A stretch of DNA of 64,000 nt, from positions 806,001 to 870,000 of the forward strand of contig CABFPG010000001.1 of assembly GCA_902141825.1 (NCBI GenBank). The letters are read 5' to 3'. Both the position numbers and the translations under genes were made by a program. Of this stretch, positions 17,901 through 27,364 are shown in pieces. This stretch comes from Thalassocella blandensis. Its GTDB lineage: Bacteria > Pseudomonadota > Gammaproteobacteria > Pseudomonadales > Cellvibrionaceae. Each line of letters starts with the position of its first letter. Within the stretch, counting starts at the first letter, position 1. A model generated the notes under the pieces. The model did not search any database and was not told the DNA's origin. It saw only the letters and a list, made by a program, of their open reading frames with translations.

Positions 17901-20303
17901 TGTTTCTGTTGACTCATCCATTGCACGGGTTTTAATACTCTGCAGTTTTTGCAGTTCGGCCGATGAATGGAAAAGCAAAGGCGTAGCCCGACCAATGAGC
18001 TGATCAGCCGGATAATGTAAGAGTTTTTCTGCCCCTGTATTAAACAGTGTAATCAAACCGTTCATATCCGTGGCCATAATCGCCACTTCGGTCGAAGCAC
18101 TTAAGACATTTGATAATAATTTATTGCTACTATCACGCTGTTCTTCAGCTTGCTTTTTATCCGTAATATTACTTCGCAATGTGACTATTTTGATGATTTC
18201 ACCATTCTCCCCTATAAACGGAGCGATAATGGTATCAAACCATAGAAAATATCCGAATTTGGTTTTTAGCCGCAACTCTCCACGCCAGGATTTGCCCAAA
18301 TATACTTCTTCCCAAAACGCTTCGTTGAGTTGTCCATCACCAAACACATGCTGGCTTTTACCCAGTAGCTCTTCCCGCTGGTATCCCATTAAGCTGCAGA
18401 AGGCCTCATCCACTTCCGTAATATTACCTTCAATGTCAGCGATAGTATGCAGCAGGTAAGTTTCAATAGTACCGAGCAAAGCATCATTCTCACGCAAGGT
18501 GGTATTGAGTTTCTTTTGGCTGAGTTTTACTTCGGTGATGTCGTAACCAAAAATATATAAACCCTGTACCTCCCCATTCACAATATCTGGCATATATTGA
18601 ATCATGCAATAGAGCGGGCTTCCGTCAGGGCGTACCAGGTTTCTCTCTACCAGTTGAGATTTTCCCGCTAAAGCCGCATCCAGGTAAGGGCGACTGACGT
18701 TGTAAACACTTTCACCTAAAAACTCTTTTACGTGCATGCCTTTTACCTGTTCTGGGGTTACCCCAAACCAATCGATATAGGCATTGTTTGCCACGCAGTT
18801 AATCAGATTTTTATCCCAGTATCCGATCACGGAGGGGATTGCATCCAAAATTGTGCGAAGCTGGGATGCCATATCTTGCAAGTCCTTCGTACGACTTTCG
18901 ATTTTAGTTTCCAGTTCCGCATTGAGTTTTCGTATTTCAATTTCTTTGGTTTTTTGTTCGGTGATGTCTCGAATCACCGTAGATGCGGCTATAACTTCTG
19001 CATTTGCATCATACAAAGGCGATACCGCGATAGAAACATTGACACTCGACCCGTCGCGTCTCTTTCGTATAGATTCAAAATGTGGGATTAATTCACAGTT
19101 GGCGATGCGATATAAAATCTCATGCTCTTCATGTAAATAGGCAACAGGGAGAATCAAATCGGCCACCTTTTTACCGATGGCCTCTCTTGCAGAAAAGCCG
19201 AAAATCGATTCGGCGCCTTTATTCCAGCTTAAAACCACCCCATCCAGGTCTTTACTGATAATCGCATCCATCGAGCTTTCCACGATGGTGCCAAGTTTAA
19301 ATTTTTGTGCTTCAATTTGAGAATGACTAGTCCGGTTAAACCGAACTACGGCTACTACAAAAGCAAGTAATATCGATAAAAGTATGCCGATAAATACGAT
19401 TGGAAATGTGGGTATTAATCCCAGGCCATCGCGAAACTTTCGGTCAAATTCGTAGGTAAATAACCACGGTCGGCCCAAAATCGTCAGCTGTAATGCTTGT
19501 GTATTTATTCTGCCTCGACGATCCGCTATTGTTTGCTGTAAGAGGGGTTTTAGTTGATTGCTCTGCTCATCCTGTATTGTAAGACTGGAAAATTGGCTGT
19601 TGACATCAAGCCCTTGTAGCACGTCACGAATAATAAGTGGAGCATAAACCCAACCCAGCAACAGCTCCGAATCAGCTTGTTCGATATACACCGGCAAAAG
19701 CATTAAAACGGAACTCAATGCTTCGCCATCACCTTGCACCAAGGTGATGGGCGCAGTCATGATGGCAGTTTTTGACTTTGCGGATTTCAGTGCAGCAAGC
19801 TTGCGATTTTCTTCAGAGGCAATATCCAGACCGACGGCTTCGGCATTGGTATTGAGGGGTTCGATATACTTAATAACGTAGAGATCACCATCATTCTGAC
19901 TCAAGTGTTTTATAGGCAGAATATTTCCGTTCTCATCTTTAAAAGTTTGAAGGAAGGTGTCTTTTTGCTCACGCGGCACATATTGAGTAAAGCCCAATCC
20001 TTTTGCTCCAACAAAATGGCGTTCAATTTGCAAACTGTTCACATAGCGGCGAAACGTTATATGACTGATATCGCCTTTGAGCGCTTCCACACTCGCCTTG
20101 GTAAATTTTAATCCCGTTTCATAGAGACGAAGTCGCTCGATAATAGCATTGGAATGTAACACTGCCTGCTCTTTTGCAGAGGAGCTAACTTTATTCTGGT
20201 TCGCCAAATGAGTAATATAAGCTATGCCAAAAACAGCGCTCCCTCCCAAGAGAAGGATCGCGAATGTAGTCCTTGAAAAAAAAAGACGCCCTAAACTGTT
20301 CAT
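14982..20303 (-). CDS. Giant hybrid sensor histidine kinase (CHASE, multiple PAS, HisKA, HATPase, REC, HPt)
   Basis: 1773 residues from the ATG at 20303 (MNSLGRLFF), which avoids overlap with the upstream gene. Order: transmembrane helix; periplasmic CHASE-like sensor (about 60-270); second transmembrane helix (near 310); at least five PAS/PAC units (about 330-1000); HisKA with phospho-acceptor His1025 in NMSHEIRTP; HATPase with DTGIGI and GGVGLGL; a degenerate receiver-like stretch; a Gly/Ser/Gln/Lys repeat linker; an intact receiver with Asp1490 in IMDIQMPEMDG; and an HPt domain with His1629 in HTIKG. This is a complete phosphorelay in one chain, ending with an HPt that could pass phosphate to a free regulator. 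The REC-GGDEF-EAL gene directly upstream (11-base gap) is the obvious partner. The signal is unknown. Confidence 0.93.
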   Translation of the reverse strand: MNSLGRLFFSRTTFAILLLGGSAVFGIAYITHLANQNKVSSSAKEQAVLHSNAIIERLRLYETGLKFTKASVEALKGDISHITFRRYVNSLQIERHFVGAKGLGFTQYVPREQKDTFLQTFKDENGNILPIKHLSQNDGDLYVIKYIEPLNTNAEAVGLDIASEENRKLAALKSAKSKTAIMTAPITLVQGDGEALSSVLMLLPVYIEQADSELLLGWVYAPLIIRDVLQGLDVNSQFSSLTIQDEQSNQLKPLLQQTIADRRGRINTQALQLTILGRPWLFTYEFDRKFRDGLGLIPTFPIVFIGILLSILLAFVVAVVRFNRTSHSQIEAQKFKLGTIVESSMDAIISKDLDGVVLSWNKGAESIFGFSAREAIGKKVADLILPVAYLHEEHEILYRIANCELIPHFESIRKRRDGSSVNVSIAVSPLYDANAEVIAASTVIRDITEQKTKEIEIRKLNAELETKIESRTKDLQDMASQLRTILDAIPSVIGYWDKNLINCVANNAYIDWFGVTPEQVKGMHVKEFLGESVYNVSRPYLDAALAGKSQLVERNLVRPDGSPLYCMIQYMPDIVNGEVQGLYIFGYDITEVKLSQKKLNTTLRENDALLGTIETYLLHTIADIEGNITEVDEAFCSLMGYQREELLGKSQHVFGDGQLNEAFWEEVYLGKSWRGELRLKTKFGYFLWFDTIIAPFIGENGEIIKIVTLRSNITDKKQAEEQRDSSNKLLSNVLSASTEVAIMATDMNGLITLFNTGAEKLLHYPADQLIGRATPLLFHSSAELQKLQSIKTRAMDESTETAAQAVSIYDCLVRRARAMGVDHQQFTYLDAMGKPVNVVTTITPVLDNDNKHTGYLFVVLDISKDLLQQKQIASINEQLQIATNTAELGVWTWDLNSGGLEWNDQMFKIFDKTPPSTGAAVSSDIWRSCLHPEDLDSTLKKLKALAAGEQIHTHEFRIVKSEDDIGYIQAGAQIEFDANGVAARITGICRDITISKEVEKRLQLAKEKSDQASFAKSAFIANMSHEIRTPMNAVIGLLRLLQKTALNSDQAEYVRKTDTAAKSLLGLLNDLLDFSKIDAENLTLEEKTFDLELLMQELAISMSVAQNSEHNVDIVFDTSLNIPRNIIGDKLRLQQVLLNITGNALKFTKRGSIRVAIEMLYQQANNVKLRFSVRDTGIGIAEENLATIFESFSQVEASMSRRFGGVGLGLNISNKLVELMGSEIKIDSVLGEGSCFYFDVSFATPASDDCILLEHQSNQKKLLLLESSERHQMHITNIVKSQGWDVISLEEWKHVVPMLSNTHVDAMIVNMDLPNVKLETLQEAFQAERLLPIPLLALSHADGSIGHALEGVTVKGLNKPFTPFQLIQALNGLSPAEDSYEQGSQEPVSQGKGTQEKGSQGKGSQENGSQEKNSSDSAILASKVEAPAEESALPLQGRSILVVEDNALNREVVEQILEDEGAEVEMAENGRIGVDKVLSQRGAFDLVIMDIQMPEMDGFEATRKIREHAEFDSLPIVAMTANVQQEDIDACIDSGMNAHLAKPIDIDVFIPKLIEILQGKGSSSAKVQDTTLKDSDIEKLETLLRRFGNNKSRYRKVLMSFVPEVDRLLNQLVEDKKLDTTDSAVTTLHTIKGVASTMGANLLASMAASLEQQLKQNDAEAMKQNLSQEVLDELKNVLLLSNRQLYLLVKEKSAEKKLNTDEPPKNLEEWKAKLKSLIRLLETDNLSAIDLAEQIINECPIVSDGRLSELMVQVNRLEYEAAIHTVNALLDQS
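16062..16161. repeat. 15-base tandem repeat inside kinase gene
   Basis: About seven degenerate 15-base units encode a five-residue repeat such as GKGSQ, ENGSQ and EKGTQ in the linker before the receiver domain. Copy changes would stay in frame and alter linker length only. Confidence 0.75.
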
Positions 20304-20313
20304 CTGCCCCACT

Positions 20314-22827
20314 TCAGGATTTTGATGCAACTCTTGCAATAACTGAACGACGATGATTTTGATTTATGTAGTCTTCCAAGGCTTCAGAACACAGTGCTGG
20401 GCTATAGAGAAATCCCTGGACTTGTGTACAACCAAACATTTTAAGCCTGATTTTTTGCTCAAGATATTCAACACCTTCCGCAATCAGATTTACTTCCAGT
20501 CCATTTGCCATACTGACAATTGCAGAGACTATAGCCGCATCATTGCGACTATGTAACATACCCTTGACAAAACTTTGGTCAATTTTAATTGTATCGATTG
20601 GAAAGTGTTTAATATAAGACAGACTGGAATACCCTGTGCCAAAATCATCAACTGCGATCTTAAATCCAAGGGACTTCAAAGACTTGATTTTTGTAATAGA
20701 GAGATTGACGTTTTTAGCTAAAATGCTCTCAGTTAATTCCAGCTCAATGGCGGACGGGTCAACGCCAGTTTCTTTTAAAAGCTGGCGGACAATGGGTACA
20801 AAGTTCTCATCACTGAATTGCGACAACGAAATATTCACCGCAACCTGTAAGTTCATGCCCTGTAAATGCCAGCGCCTCGCATCGGTAAAAGCTTGATAAA
20901 GAATCGATTTTCCAAGCGGGATAATAAGTCCGGTTTCTTCCGCCAGGGGTATAAATTCTCCAGGCGAGATATAGGTATCCCCTTTTTTAAGACGTACCAA
21001 TGCTTCGACACCAATCACACTTTCGGTCACGGTATCAATCTTAGGTTGGTACATCAGTTCAAACACCCCCTGAGTTACAGATTCTCGCAGGTGCTGCTCC
21101 AACACATGCTTTGCATGCAACTCTTCTTCAATTTCCGGTGCAAAAAAGTGAAATCTGTTTTTACCATCGTTCTTGGCCGCGTACATTGCCGCATCCGCAT
21201 GTCGATACAAATCTTCCGAGCTCGCGCTATCGCTCGGATATAAGCTGATTCCAACACTCGCGTTTACGCTGATATTTTTCCCTTTGTTTAAAAAAGGCTC
21301 AGATATCGCATCCAGAATATCGTTGGCTAATTTACTGATACCTTCCGCACTTTCAACGTCCGGAACCAACACGGTAAATTCATCCCCACCCTGGCGACTC
21401 ACCGTTTCACCAGAGAACACGCAAGATTCTATTCGCTTACTCAGATTGATAAGTAATTCATCGCCAACACTATGGCCTAGTGCGTCATTGATGGTTTTAA
21501 AATTATCGATATCAATAAGCATTAAACCAACAAGTGAATTATTCCGATTAGATTTTTTAATTGCCTGCTCGGTGCGATCCTGCAAAAGCATCCTGTTGGG
21601 AAGATTCGTTAGCGGATCATGATTTGCCAAATGTGACATTTTCATCGCCATGGCACGAGCTTCACTCACATCATGGAAAACAATAATCGCGCCCGTAGTT
21701 TGACCAAATGAATTCTTAATGGGTGAGGCGGAATCTTCTACGTGAAAGTCTTTCCCATCTCGACACTTCAAAATGCTATTCATCGCCATACCAACGCGCC
21801 GGTCATCTTTGAGTGCAAAGCGAATAGGGTTTTGCAACGAACAATCCTGATTCCCCTCTCGTAACAGCATCACTTCTTCTATTGGTCGACCAACTGCCTC
21901 ACTCGCTAACCAACCAGTTAAGTCTTCTGCAATTGGATTGACGTATTCAATAACACCAGCAGCATCTGTCGCAATGACTGCATCCCCAATCGAGTGCAGC
22001 ATTACACGTATTTTTTCTTTTTCATCCTGTAATGCAATTTCTGCATGACGACGCTCTGTGATGTCGGTAATGAGCATGAGAAAACCATCTTTCCCATTGA
22101 GCGCCCGACGGTGTGTTAAGGAAACAAGACAGTGTCTGACAATTCCAAAACTATGCGGAAGTTCAACTTCAAAACAAGGTGAACCCCCATCCAACACTTC
22201 CGAGACTCGCTCTTTTAACAAACAGCTCAAATTTTTGTTAAATATTTCTGACAGCGACTTACCTAACATTGCATCGCTTCTTATTTCAAACCAGGCGCCG
22301 TCTATATCATTGCAAAACAGGCATTCACCATCGGCGGACCAGTGTGCAATAAAGGCGGGCAAGCTGTGGAATACATTTGACAAATCTTTCTGTGCAATGT
22401 CGAGCTGTCGCGTTTTGAGCTGCAAACTCAAATGTGTGTCAACGCGTTTTCGCGCTATTCCCGGATGAATCGGCTTTTCAATAAAATCAACCGCCCCCGC
22501 ATCAAGCGCTTGCATTTCATTGGACTCAGAATCATGAGATGTAATAAATATGATGGGGATATGACAGGTTGATTCCGCAGATTTAATTCGCCGACACACC
22601 TCATAACCGTCCATGCCAGGCATTTCAATGTCGAGTAAAACGATGTCCGGGTTGATACGGTTGATTTTGCTTAATGCGTCTCGCCCATTGGTAGCAAAAT
22701 GTACCTCACCTAAACCGCGAATAGCTTCGTGGATACTCTGAATGTTATTGGGGATATCATCCACAATGAGTAATTTTGGTTGATAGTTTTGACTTTCTTG
22801 CACAGCTAACTCCGCCCACATATCCAC
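20314..22827 (-). CDS. Response regulator with PAS, GGDEF and EAL domains
   Basis: 837 residues: N-terminal receiver with acceptor Asp66 (VLLDIEMPGMDG); two PAS units (about 150-400); GGDEF with an intact motif at 480-484 (RQGGDEF); EAL with motif at 608-610 (GVEALVR) and DDFGTGYSSL. Both c-di-GMP synthesis and hydrolysis motifs look intact, so net activity is not predictable. The usual RxxD inhibitory site before GGDEF is not conserved (the acidic residue is Glu and the Arg is missing), suggesting weak product inhibition. It lies immediately upstream of the giant hybrid kinase in the same direction, so it probably receives phosphate from that kinase's HPt. Confidence 0.93.
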   Translation of the reverse strand: MDMWAELAVQESQNYQPKLLIVDDIPNNIQSIHEAIRGLGEVHFATNGRDALSKINRINPDIVLLDIEMPGMDGYEVCRRIKSAESTCHIPIIFITSHDSESNEMQALDAGAVDFIEKPIHPGIARKRVDTHLSLQLKTRQLDIAQKDLSNVFHSLPAFIAHWSADGECLFCNDIDGAWFEIRSDAMLGKSLSEIFNKNLSCLLKERVSEVLDGGSPCFEVELPHSFGIVRHCLVSLTHRRALNGKDGFLMLITDITERRHAEIALQDEKEKIRVMLHSIGDAVIATDAAGVIEYVNPIAEDLTGWLASEAVGRPIEEVMLLREGNQDCSLQNPIRFALKDDRRVGMAMNSILKCRDGKDFHVEDSASPIKNSFGQTTGAIIVFHDVSEARAMAMKMSHLANHDPLTNLPNRMLLQDRTEQAIKKSNRNNSLVGLMLIDIDNFKTINDALGHSVGDELLINLSKRIESCVFSGETVSRQGGDEFTVLVPDVESAEGISKLANDILDAISEPFLNKGKNISVNASVGISLYPSDSASSEDLYRHADAAMYAAKNDGKNRFHFFAPEIEEELHAKHVLEQHLRESVTQGVFELMYQPKIDTVTESVIGVEALVRLKKGDTYISPGEFIPLAEETGLIIPLGKSILYQAFTDARRWHLQGMNLQVAVNISLSQFSDENFVPIVRQLLKETGVDPSAIELELTESILAKNVNLSITKIKSLKSLGFKIAVDDFGTGYSSLSYIKHFPIDTIKIDQSFVKGMLHSRNDAAIVSAIVSMANGLEVNLIAEGVEYLEQKIRLKMFGCTQVQGFLYSPALCSEALEDYINQNHRRSVIARVASKS

Positions 22828-23298
22828 ATATTACGTGTGGTTATAACCAAAAAAGACCAATAACCACTACATTTTTATATTAGCTGTAAACACGCAAAAT
22901 AACATGCGGGCTCTCTACTAATACGCTATAACCGTTGACGCTTAATATTTGTTTTTTAATTGTTCAGAGACTCGTGTTCGACAAGATCCGCACTGCCGAC
23001 TTAGTATTTTTCCTTATAAAAAAATTTAGTTTTTATAATATAAATTGCTTTCTGGAACGTATAACCCTCGGGGGTTTTCATAGAAATCATCCCTGAGTGA
23101 ATTTAAAAACACCCAACAAAGCTTGGCGCGCCGATTGTTATATTTTTGCACCAAAAGCACTTAGAAAGCATTTCCATCTAATGCTGAATTATGATCTACA
23201 TTTTATTGAACTTTCCCCTCCAAATTCGAGTGGAAACGTCTAAGATAATTAAGTAGTACTACCTAATTTTTAGCTGAAATTACTCTAAAAAGCCCCTC
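22828..23298. other. Divergent intergenic region between two signalling genes
   Basis: 471 AT-rich bases between the REC-GGDEF-EAL gene (minus) and the next hybrid kinase (plus). No gene or strong hairpin seen. It should carry both promoters. Confidence 0.4.
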
Positions 23299-26200
23299 TT
23301 GATAGGACACTATAGTTTGTTGAGTTCAACGAAATACGTAAATGCAGGAAGCTCGTTTCTGAAATTTTTTGTCATAATTACAATAGCGGGACTTGCGCTC
23401 GGCTCGCTGCTATTGCCATTTTTAGACCAGCAAGCAGAACAGAACACCTTTTTATTATTATCTAAGAATGCCAATAAATTACTGGAAGAAGACACCCGAA
23501 TTTTAACGGAATATACCGACGCGAATATTGAGCACGTGAATTTTCTTCATTCTGTCCCTCCGGTGAATGGCCTTGCACGAGCTTCTTTTAATAACGGTAT
23601 GGATGAGCTGGACAATACAACGTATCAACAATGGGTCAGCCGCCTGCAAACAATCTACAAAGCTTACTTACTTACCCACAGCGATATAAAGCAAATTCGT
23701 TACATTGGCATTGACGGCGGAAAAGAACTTGTCAAAGTTCAACGCAAAAATGGACTTATCGCAGTAACAGAGGGAGAGGAGCTACAAGACAAATCTCAGG
23801 AACCTTATTTTAAACGAGCATTAAATGCAAAACCGAACCAGATTCTTGCTTCACACATCACGCTCAATCGTGAACATGGAACAATTGAACAACCAGCTTG
23901 GCCCACACAACGTTTTTTTAAACCAGTGTTTGAACAGAACCAGCTGTTTGGCTTTATTATCATCAACATTGATATCACTAATTTTTTCGATTCTTTTCAA
24001 CTTCGAGAAACAGAACTGACCCAGTTTATTTTGAACCAGCGAGGAGGTTTTTTATACCACCCCGACAAAACCAAAGCTTTTGGCTTTGAATATGATGAAG
24101 AAGCGACGTGGGACAATGCATTCATAAAACAACCGGAAGCACAAATAAATCAACAGATATCTGAGTATAAAGAAACACAGAGTGGAGACGTTTTCTTTTT
24201 TATGTCAAAGCGGGTCAACTATGGCCGCTTCAATGAACTGACACTGGTGACTGGATTTTCTCAAGAGGCGATTCACCATCTTTCACATTCAGCAAAACAG
24301 ATGAATGCAGTCATCATTACCAGTTCAATTATATTTTTCATTTTAATGTCATTAATTTATCAGTACGGTCTTAGTAAAAAGAATTCTATTATTCAGACCA
24401 ATGCTCGATTCAAAGCCATTGTTGACAACTCAAACAACGCCATTATCAGCCTGGATGAGGATGGGACGGTAACCGGATGGAATCTGGCAGCAGAGTCGAT
24501 GTTTTTATATTCCACATCTTATGCTTTGGGAAAATCCATATTTCAGCTTATTCTCGAACAAAAGTCTCCGGTTTTTACAAAAGATATTGTTAAGCGAGTA
24601 TTTAAGGGAGAGGCTATCCCAACATTTTCAACTAAAGCCAACAACCGCAAGCAGGTTGAAATTATAATTTCAGTGACCTTGTCACCCATCGCATCCGAGA
24701 AAGACGAGATATTTGGCGTAACCGCGATTATTCGGGATATTACTGAAGAAATACGCATTGAACGAGAACTCATAGAGCTAAACAATACGCTGGAAGAAAA
24801 GGTCACATCACGCACGCATGAACTCGAACAGGCAAGAAACGAAGCGTTGCAGGCGAGCAATTTTAAGAGTGAGTTTATCGCCAATGTCAGCCATGAAATT
24901 CGTACGCCGATGAACGGCGTGCTCGGCATGTTAACCCTGCTCAAACGCGAAAAACTCTCCGAAAAGCAAAGGCATTTAGCTGATACCGCCGAAAAATCTG
25001 CCAACAATCTGGTGCTGCTTATTAACTCCATTCTGGATCTTTCCAAGTTGGAGTCTGGCAAGTTTGAGCTGGAAAATATTGAATTTGATCTACTGGCCTT
25101 ATTATCCGATGTCGCGAACTCATTTTCCATTCCCATATTTTCCAAAGGGCTGGACTTTTCATTTGATGTTGGCGGTATCCATCACCAACACGTTCGCGGT
25201 GATCCCACGCGAATTCGCCAGGTTATTATCAACTTGATTGGCAATGCCCTTAAATTCACCGACGCAGGGAAAATTTCGCTGATTACTCTTGCTACCGATA
25301 AAGGCCATAAACTGGAACTCGAGTGCAAAGTTATCGATACGGGCGTGGGGATTGCCATAGATAAAGTTGATAAACTATTTGAAAGTTACAGCCAGGAAAA
25401 CGATAGCATCAGCCGACGTTATGGCGGCACCGGTTTGGGGCTTTCCATATGCAAACATATTGTTGAACTGATGGGTGGGCATATTCATGTTGAGAGCCAA
25501 AAGGATCAGGGCAGCGTATTCAGCTTCACTATGCAGCTGGATAAACAGGATATCCCGAACAAAAAGTACCTCGATCAAACAGTCAAACTTACCCATTCGC
25601 TGATCATTTCGTCCAATATAGATTTTCATCAGGTGCTCAACGGCATCATCGATGACTGGAAAATACCGAGAGAAAATATTAAAAGTAGTCAAGAGGCGGG
25701 GCAAAGTCGTGCAGTTCAGGAAACGCTGCAAGGCAGCTCATCTCAAGTGGACTTGATGATTATCGACGAGGACAACATTCCTGAGAATATCGATGTTGGG
25801 CAATTAGCGCATCAGGCGCCTCACGCATTGGTGTTAGTGTTCATGAACCCTGTGAACACATCAAAGGCTTATACGGGCTATATAAATCAGCCCAACATTA
25901 AACGAATCCCCAAGCCCATAACACACCTGGGGCTGGCTTATCATATCAACAAAAGCCAGACTGAGACTCTTAGCTTACACAAGCCAGCTTCACCCGCCAC
26001 CGATTCTGCAAGCCAGGCAGGCAACAAAACCCAGGCCTACCATGTACTGGTCGTCGATGATCATGAAATTAACCTGGAAGTGGCTTCAGGAATTCTTGAA
26101 GATATTGATTGTGAGGTTGTTACCGCGAATAGTGGCATTCGCGCCCTTGCCACTTTAAAAGACCTGCAAAATGTGCATATTATTTTTCTTGATTGCCAAA

Positions 26201-26907
26201 TGCCAGAGATGGATGGTTACCAGACGGCACGCGCTATTCGCAACGGTGAAGCGGGTGAAGCCAACCGCTCAATACCAATTATTGCGCTTACCGCGGACGT
26301 GGTAGTCGGTACTCGCGAACAGTGCCTGGAAGCAGGAATGGACGATTATTTGGCAAAACCTGTTGACCCGGATGAACTGGAAAAAATGGTTCACAAATGG
26401 GCGCTTAAACCACAACCAGTACCACAGCCATTCCCTCCAGAGTTTCACAACGAAGTAAACGCGCAAGAATATGCTGCAGACTTTAACACTAACCTTGATC
26501 CATCATCGTCTGTAATGGCTATGCCAGCAAACTTGGGCACACAGGTAGAGACTGACACGGATGAACTGCTCGTGAAAGTGCATGGCGACAAAGAAAGATT
26601 AAGGTTATTAAGCAATCTTTTATTTGAAGCCTTTGATAGTAATGTAGAACACATGCAATTCGAATATGGGAATGCCATCAATGGCGAAAGAAATGCGTTT
26701 AATAAGCTCGGCATCCTGAATAACAGTTACCTGGGAAATATTGGCAATCTTGGCGAAACGCAAGCGCTCAGACTGTGCTCGGAGGTACAATTGGCTTGCC
26801 ATCATCAGGACATTGCTGCCCTTAAGCAATGCTTTCCGCAATTTATTCAATACCTGGCCAACTTAAAAGCCAGACTCGAGTCACTGCTGTCCCACAAACC
26901 TTCGTAA
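23299..26907 (+). CDS. Hybrid sensor histidine kinase (Cache-like, PAS, HisKA, HATPase, REC, degenerate HPt)
   Basis: Up to 1202 residues. The start is uncertain: no in-frame ATG lies near the N-terminus. TTG at 23299 or 23317 must be used, and AGGA at 23304 favours the latter. Domains: transmembrane helix (about 20-42), periplasmic Cache-like sensor (50-330), second helix (near 340), PAS (365-495), HisKA with His532 in NVSHEIRTP, HATPase with DTGVGI and GGTGLGL, a degenerate receiver (about 760-900), an intact receiver with Asp965 in FLDCQMPEMDG, and a C-terminal segment shaped like HPt. In that last segment the expected H-x-x-K-G is replaced by FNKLG, so it lacks the phosphorylatable His. 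Function as a phosphorelay kinase is clear; the signal is not. Confidence 0.9.
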   Translation: MIGHYSLLSSTKYVNAGSSFLKFFVIITIAGLALGSLLLPFLDQQAEQNTFLLLSKNANKLLEEDTRILTEYTDANIEHVNFLHSVPPVNGLARASFNNGMDELDNTTYQQWVSRLQTIYKAYLLTHSDIKQIRYIGIDGGKELVKVQRKNGLIAVTEGEELQDKSQEPYFKRALNAKPNQILASHITLNREHGTIEQPAWPTQRFFKPVFEQNQLFGFIIINIDITNFFDSFQLRETELTQFILNQRGGFLYHPDKTKAFGFEYDEEATWDNAFIKQPEAQINQQISEYKETQSGDVFFFMSKRVNYGRFNELTLVTGFSQEAIHHLSHSAKQMNAVIITSSIIFFILMSLIYQYGLSKKNSIIQTNARFKAIVDNSNNAIISLDEDGTVTGWNLAAESMFLYSTSYALGKSIFQLILEQKSPVFTKDIVKRVFKGEAIPTFSTKANNRKQVEIIISVTLSPIASEKDEIFGVTAIIRDITEEIRIERELIELNNTLEEKVTSRTHELEQARNEALQASNFKSEFIANVSHEIRTPMNGVLGMLTLLKREKLSEKQRHLADTAEKSANNLVLLINSILDLSKLESGKFELENIEFDLLALLSDVANSFSIPIFSKGLDFSFDVGGIHHQHVRGDPTRIRQVIINLIGNALKFTDAGKISLITLATDKGHKLELECKVIDTGVGIAIDKVDKLFESYSQENDSISRRYGGTGLGLSICKHIVELMGGHIHVESQKDQGSVFSFTMQLDKQDIPNKKYLDQTVKLTHSLIISSNIDFHQVLNGIIDDWKIPRENIKSSQEAGQSRAVQETLQGSSSQVDLMIIDEDNIPENIDVGQLAHQAPHALVLVFMNPVNTSKAYTGYINQPNIKRIPKPITHLGLAYHINKSQTETLSLHKPASPATDSASQAGNKTQAYHVLVVDDHEINLEVASGILEDIDCEVVTANSGIRALATLKDLQNVHIIFLDCQMPEMDGYQTARAIRNGEAGEANRSIPIIALTADVVVGTREQCLEAGMDDYLAKPVDPDELEKMVHKWALKPQPVPQPFPPEFHNEVNAQEYAADFNTNLDPSSSVMAMPANLGTQVETDTDELLVKVHGDKERLRLLSNLLFEAFDSNVEHMQFEYGNAINGERNAFNKLGILNNSYLGNIGNLGETQALRLCSEVQLACHHQDIAALKQCFPQFIQYLANLKARLESLLSHKPS

Positions 26908-27220
26908 CGTGGTTTGGGGATTTGCCTCCAGGACCGTCGCCAGCATGGATGTCCGGTAAAGACACTCTGGCGTCGAGCCCACGAGGAAGAGTTCATGGCG
27001 TGTCATAGAGGTAAAAGCTCAATTCATGTCTGCAATAAGCCGGGCGCACCAACACTTAAGAGAACATTAAGGTTCAATCCAAAATAAGCCAAAATTATGG
27101 GATGCCAGTGGGCTCGAGTCTGTTTTATCTTTCTCGACAGTTTAAGCATATTCTCCCTTCATTTAGCGCAATGCCTCAACCTTCGGTTTCGATGGAATAA
27201 CTCAATGGATACTTTTAACA

Positions 27221-27286
27221 GGGGCTTTTAAGAAGGGGCCTTCAGAGGGACCTTCAAGAGGGGCCTTCAAGAAGTACTTCCAAGAG
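27221..27286. repeat. 13-14 base tandem repeat, five units
   Basis: Degenerate units of the type GGGGCCTTCAAGA occur five times in a row, 13 or 14 bases each. No coding frame covers it. Confidence 0.7.
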
Positions 27287-27331
27287 ATAGTCTTTATTAA
27301 AAGTCTTTATAGAAATCGTAATTAAGAAGCC

Positions 27332-27364
27332 AAGATAATTATCTTAGATAAATATCTAAGATAA
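27332..27364. repeat. Nested perfect palindromes
   Basis: AAGATAATTATCTT (27332-27345) is a perfect 14-base palindrome. It shares TTATCTT with a second perfect inverted repeat, TTATCTTAGATA-AA-TATCTAAGATAA (12-base arms, 27339-27364). The two structures are mutually exclusive. The T-tract needed for a terminator is absent. It may be a multi-site operator. Confidence 0.7.

Noticed and set aside
24543-25145. 200-residue minus-strand open frame
   Set aside because: Antisense to PAS/HisKA coding sequence, Ser-rich composition typical of a shadow frame.
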